Assembly (NCBI GenBank): GCA_003024985.2
Contig: PXIH01S0009949.1
Strand: one strand, 5' to 3'
DNA from: Euperipatoides rowelli
Taxonomy: Eukaryota; Onychophora; Udeonychophora; Euonychophora; Peripatopsidae
DNA: 10,737 nt
Shown: positions 7,514-10,737 of the stretch, piece by piece
Layout of the letters: the number at the start of each line of letters is the position of its first letter
How positions within the stretch are numbered: position 1 is the stretch's first letter
The notes under the pieces: model-generated
Database searches by the model: none
What the model was told of the DNA's origin: nothing
The model's input: only the letters and a program-made list of their open reading frames with translations
Position numbers and translations under genes: made by a program

Positions 7514-8845
7514 TATTAGGAGTTAAAGTTCAGGGTAAGGGTAAGGTTAGAACTGTAGAAATAAAATAAGGTTGTTATCCATTTAAATCATGATAAATTA
7601 ATAAATGTTGGGGATTATCTTTATTGATTTCATTCATTGACGGGCAGCCATATTTAAAAATTTAAATAATAGTGTAAAATTTTAATTAGTGATTTTTTTT
7701 AAAAATATTTTAATTTTCTTAAAATTTTAATATAAATTAAAAATATGTAAAACTTAACGTTAGATAATTCATTCAAATTAGATAAGTTTTGGGCATAAGA
7801 ATTAAAAATTTGATTATTTAAAAATTAAGGGGGAAATGTAAAAATCTCTTTTTTTTTTCAAGTTAGTGCATGGACATTGAAAGGTAGGGGAATGCCCCAC
7901 CCTATATCACCAACCCTAGTTAAGGCCCTGAGGATCAAACTATCTCTCATTTATTTCTCTCTAATAACCACTTATTGGAATCAATGTGAGATTTTTCTGG
8001 TCCATAAATATAGACTTGGCGCCACTTGTTAGTTTTAAATTTTGGTAAATAATGGTATAAAAGTGGAATTTTGATGACTTTTTTGACGGAATATAACAAA
8101 TTGATTATTAAACAAGCATTTATTTTTACAAAAATACACATAAATCAATGATTTGGAAATAGGCATTCTTAATAAACTTTAACTATAATTTACTTTTTTG
8201 TCAATTTGAACTTTGACCTGACATATATTTTTTTGCGTTCAGCTATGAGTAGTCTATAGCCAGGGACATTGCTAAGTCAGGGAGCTCTCCCCCCTCCCAA
8301 TTCAACTTTGGATAAAGGTCCAAAAATAGGGAAATTTTTTTGTTGACAGTTCAGAATAATCCAGTTGACGGAGAAGATTAAACTGCTGATAAATTTAAAA
8401 CAAAAAATATATAATCAAATATTTTTATACTGGATGGCAATTTTTAAAATAATGATTTGGGAAATTTAATATTTTGACACACTAAAATGATCTGAAGATA
8501 AGATGCAGGGACAAGGTCACCCAGAAGCTCTTCAGTAGTTGAGCAGTAAATTTAAGGAGTCATAGTTGGGAAATTTCTCATTTCTCTCCCCCCACCCCAC
8601 CACCCCAAAAAGACTTTCTAGTTATGGTACTATGTATAGCAATAGGGCTACAGAGGTTCATCTATATGTGGGTATGGGAATTTAAGAGGCCCATCTCTAG
8701 AAATATAATTTAAGACAGAACAAAGTTATTATTTTAAACCTTCCAAGTACTAACAATTCAAAAAATTCTACAATAATTCTAATCAAACAATATATTTTAT
8801 TAATAATTTACAGTGATCATAATACAGTGATAATTTTAAATGATA
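7514..8845. other. AT-rich stretch with no supported gene
   Basis: I see no gene or element. The stretch includes a very AT-rich block (about 7640-7760), a GGTAAGGGTAAGG-type short repeat near 7535-7548, and C-rich runs near 8289-8298 and 8586-8606. A 64-codon minus frame at 7947-8141 shows no domain and is probably chance. Confidence 0.55.
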
Positions 8846-8849
8846 GGAT

Positions 8850-9182
8850 ATGACTTTTAAAGAATGTCTTGTTAAAATAATTGAAAACTGGGGAAAAGAA
8901 GACAAGTTAAAAGATTGTCATGTGACTAAAGTTGAAAGAAACTTAGATGAGTTACCTTCTGATCAATAATTACTAAGGGACCCTGGGTAATAGAGAATTA
9001 TTTCCAAACTTGAAGACAGATTTAATGGACTGAAGGGTATTATAAGTACCTTTCTCAACATTTATCCAGTATTTTTAGCTACTGTGAGTGAGAATGAAAT
9101 TTATTCAGTTGGAACTGTGTTAGCACAAACCTACAATTCTAATCCTTCATCTTGTTTTCACCAACACAATTACTATCATTAG
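8850..9182 (+). pseudogene. Possible decayed coding remnant of unknown family
   Basis: One plus-strand frame stays open from an ATG at 8850 to TAA at 8967-8969 (39 codons, beginning MTFKECLVKIIENWGKEDK). It continues past that stop, meets TAA TAG at 8988-8993, and is then open for 62 codons to TAG at 9180-9182, including KLEDRFNGLKGIISTFLNIY. The first part has charged/hydrophobic alternation that looks protein-like, and three stops in about 110 codons is fewer than this AT-rich sequence would usually give. I recognise no family. Two stop codons sit just before the ATG, so no upstream extension is possible in frame. It may be a degenerate gene or retroelement piece, or chance. Confidence 0.2.
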
Positions 9183-9518
9183 ATCTTTAACCTCAGTGAT
9201 GTAACTAGCTAAAGTTTTGACTGTTATTAATAACATAATGTCATCAACTTTTGTTGATGTACAGTATCAGTGCTTTTTTTTATTTCTGTATATTTCTTGT
9301 GAAAGTCAGCACATGTGTGCTACTTTTCAAAATTAAGACTAATTAAAACGTTCAAGATACATAATAATTCCGACTATATCTTTACTAATATATTTCAATT
9401 GAAAGTAGCCTATCCAGGTAAGAAATTTAAATATTCAAGAGCTAGTTAAAAACATTCTAAGCAGCAGGCTTTGATGCAAATTTTGAAAGGTATAGTATAT
9501 TAGCCACTTTTAATTGGT

Positions 9519-9520
<2 letters not shown>
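9183..9520. other. AT-rich stretch, nothing recognised
   Basis: No open frame, repeat or structural feature of note was found between the possible remnant and the microsatellite. Confidence 0.55.
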
Positions 9521-9559
<39 letters not shown>

Positions 9560-9650
9560 GAAGAAGAAGAAAAAGAAGACGAAGACGAATAATAATAATA
9601 AGACGAATAATAATAATAACAGACTAAGAAGAAGACGAATAATAATAATA
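9521..9650. repeat. Compound microsatellite (AAT)n / (AAG)n / GACGAA
   Basis: About 13 AAT units are followed by AAG units, then interspersed GACGAA hexamers and further AAT blocks up to 9650. The AGACGAATAATAATAATAA motif recurs, so part of the array has grown by duplicating a compound block rather than by single-triplet slippage. No coding frame is implied. Confidence 0.97.
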
Positions 9651-9744
9651 TGACCTTAGCTTTTCCTGATTGCTACTAAACGATCTTGAATAAATATTCT
9701 TAACGAATTATGAGCGTATTGTCTCCTTGGTTAGGGCCTACATA

Positions 9745-10121
9745 CCATTTTTATTCTAGACTGTTCCATTTTTGAAAGAGGGGAGAAGCATTAATTTAAC
9801 CTTATTAAATTCTTACCAGTTGGTGCCATTTTTATTTTAGACTATTCCATTTTTAAAAGAGTGAAGAAGCATTAATTTAACCTTATTAAAGTCTTCCCAG
9901 TTTTGTACCATTTTTATTCTAGACTATTCCATTTTTAAAAGGGGGAAGAAGAATCAATTTAACATTATTAAATTCTTCCCAGTTGGTACCATTTTTATTC
10001 TAGCATATTCCATTTTTGAAAGAAAGGAGAAGCAATAATTTAACCTTATTAAATTCTTCCCAGTTGGTGCCATTTTATTTTAGACTATTCCATTTTCAAC
10101 AGAGGGGAGAAACATTAATTA
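9745..10121. repeat. Minisatellite, 81-bp unit, ~4.6 copies
   Basis: Copies start with CCATTTTTATTNTAG at 9745, 9826, 9908, 9989 and 10070 (spacings 81, 82, 81, 81 bp). Each continues with an ATTCCATTTTT-like segment, a purine-rich GAGAAGCATTAATTTAACC block and TTCTTCCCAGTTGGT. Each unit therefore contains ATTCCATTTTT as well as its own opening CCATTTTT, giving an internal half-repeat. The last copy breaks off near 10121. Divergence is modest and frames contain stops in every unit, so it is not coding. It follows the microsatellite by about 95 bp. Confidence 0.97.
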
Positions 10122-10161
10122 TATTCCAATATTATTTAATTTTTAGTGTATCTGTTTTCAG

Positions 10162-10274
10162 GCTTTCTTTCAGAGCCCCTGCGAATTAAGAAGCGATCTC
10201 TCCAAGCCTTCACACTTCACATCTTTCGTGGAGGCTGACATCAAGATTAGTGAAGATCTCTTGAGCTAGTCCAG
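10162..10274 (+). other. Possible exon bounded by splice-like sites
   Basis: A 113-bp block at about 47% G+C (hand count) stands out from its AT-rich surroundings. It is preceded by TATCTGTTTTCAG, a good 3' splice site, with an alternative CTTTCTTTCAG ending at 10173, and is followed by CCAG at 10271-10274 and GTACAG, a fair 5' splice site. In phase from the first acceptor, the frame is open for 35 codons to TAG at 10267-10269 (it contains HFTSFVEADIKISEDLL). Another frame is open for 24 codons. I recognise neither product. It could be an internal untranslated exon, an exon with a terminal stop, part of a long non-coding RNA, or chance. Confidence 0.25.
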
Positions 10275-10279
10275 GTACA

Positions 10280-10737
10280 GATAGTCCCACTGTCCTTTTC
10301 TTAAATAAACAGACACATAATGAGGTCATGGTTTGACCTTGGGTCCAACTCCGGTGTAGCAAATAAGAAATTTTCTTTCTTTGTTTGTAAATATTGTGGA
10401 AGTTTTCTCGTTATATATTACCAAGCATCAATGGGAAAACCTCAAGTAGAATCAAGGAATGTACAGCAGACAATATGAATACGGAAAATGGTTGACTGTT
10501 GAAAAAAAAAGAAACGCTATGATTTTTATGTCAGACATCAAAGCATGTAAATTTATTTAATCGTTAATACTGTAAATAATAAATGATTGCTTCACCCTGT
10601 ATTTAAAAACTTATTTAAAAACAAAAACAAAACAAAAATTAATATCTATAGTCATTCAAAAACAGTTTATTACTTAAAGGTCAAATGTAACAGATTTTTT
10701 TAAAATTTTTTTTAATTATTGATTTTCAAAGATTTTT
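10280..10737. other. AT-rich stretch, nothing recognised
   Basis: After the possible exon there is no open frame or element I can support. A/T-rich low-complexity runs (10618-10640, 10694-10715) occur towards the window edge. Confidence 0.55.

Noticed and set aside
7530-7550. GGGTAAGGGTAAGG as telomere-like repeat
   Set aside because: There are only two or three imperfect units, and the motif is not TTAGGG.
7947-8141. 64-codon minus-strand frame as a gene
   Set aside because: It has low-complexity AT-driven composition, no motif and no supporting context.

Overview
The window looks like AT-rich, repeat-dense, non-coding DNA of an animal nuclear genome. Evidence for this is fossil L1/Tx1-type LINEs, a short retroposon with an A-rich tail and target-site duplication, a large fold-back DNA element, two minisatellites and an AAT/AAG microsatellite. 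There are no bacterial-style operons. Intact open frames are all under about 120 codons and none reads as a complete gene. A marine invertebrate such as a mollusc would fit this mix, but that is inference; nothing seen fixes the species.

Layout. 1-490 is a minisatellite of about 136 bp units (three full copies, then decayed ones). 490-2117 is AT-rich sequence with no gene I can defend. About 2118-5511, minus strand, is one heavily decayed but nearly full-length LINE second ORF. Read on the minus strand it runs from an AP-endonuclease domain (5505 down to about 4860), through reverse transcriptase (4371 down to 3540), to a thumb and Cys/His C-terminal region (3300 down to 2610) and a 3' end with AATAAA. 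Its endonuclease start is interrupted by a ~300 bp plus-strand retroposon (5512-5811) flanked by a perfect 16-bp direct repeat. Just beyond lies a second, different LINE reverse transcriptase fragment (about 5895-6105, minus).

6816-7505 is a 690 bp near-perfect inverted repeat (arms about 92% identical by eye) bounded by an 8-bp direct repeat, which makes it a fold-back/long-TIR DNA element. 7514-8845 is AT-rich with no recognisable feature. 8850-9182 holds a frame open except for three stops that could be a decayed coding remnant. 9521-9650 is the microsatellite, followed after about 95 bp by a 4.6-copy 81-bp minisatellite (9745-10121) and a small GC-richer block (10162-10274) with splice-site-like edges that could be an exon.

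The window records layered insertions: LINEs first, then a SINE-like retroposon into one of them, and separately a fold-back element. The items that best repay checking are the fold-back element, the 16-bp-TSD retroposon (no family recognised) and the possible exon near 10.2 kb.
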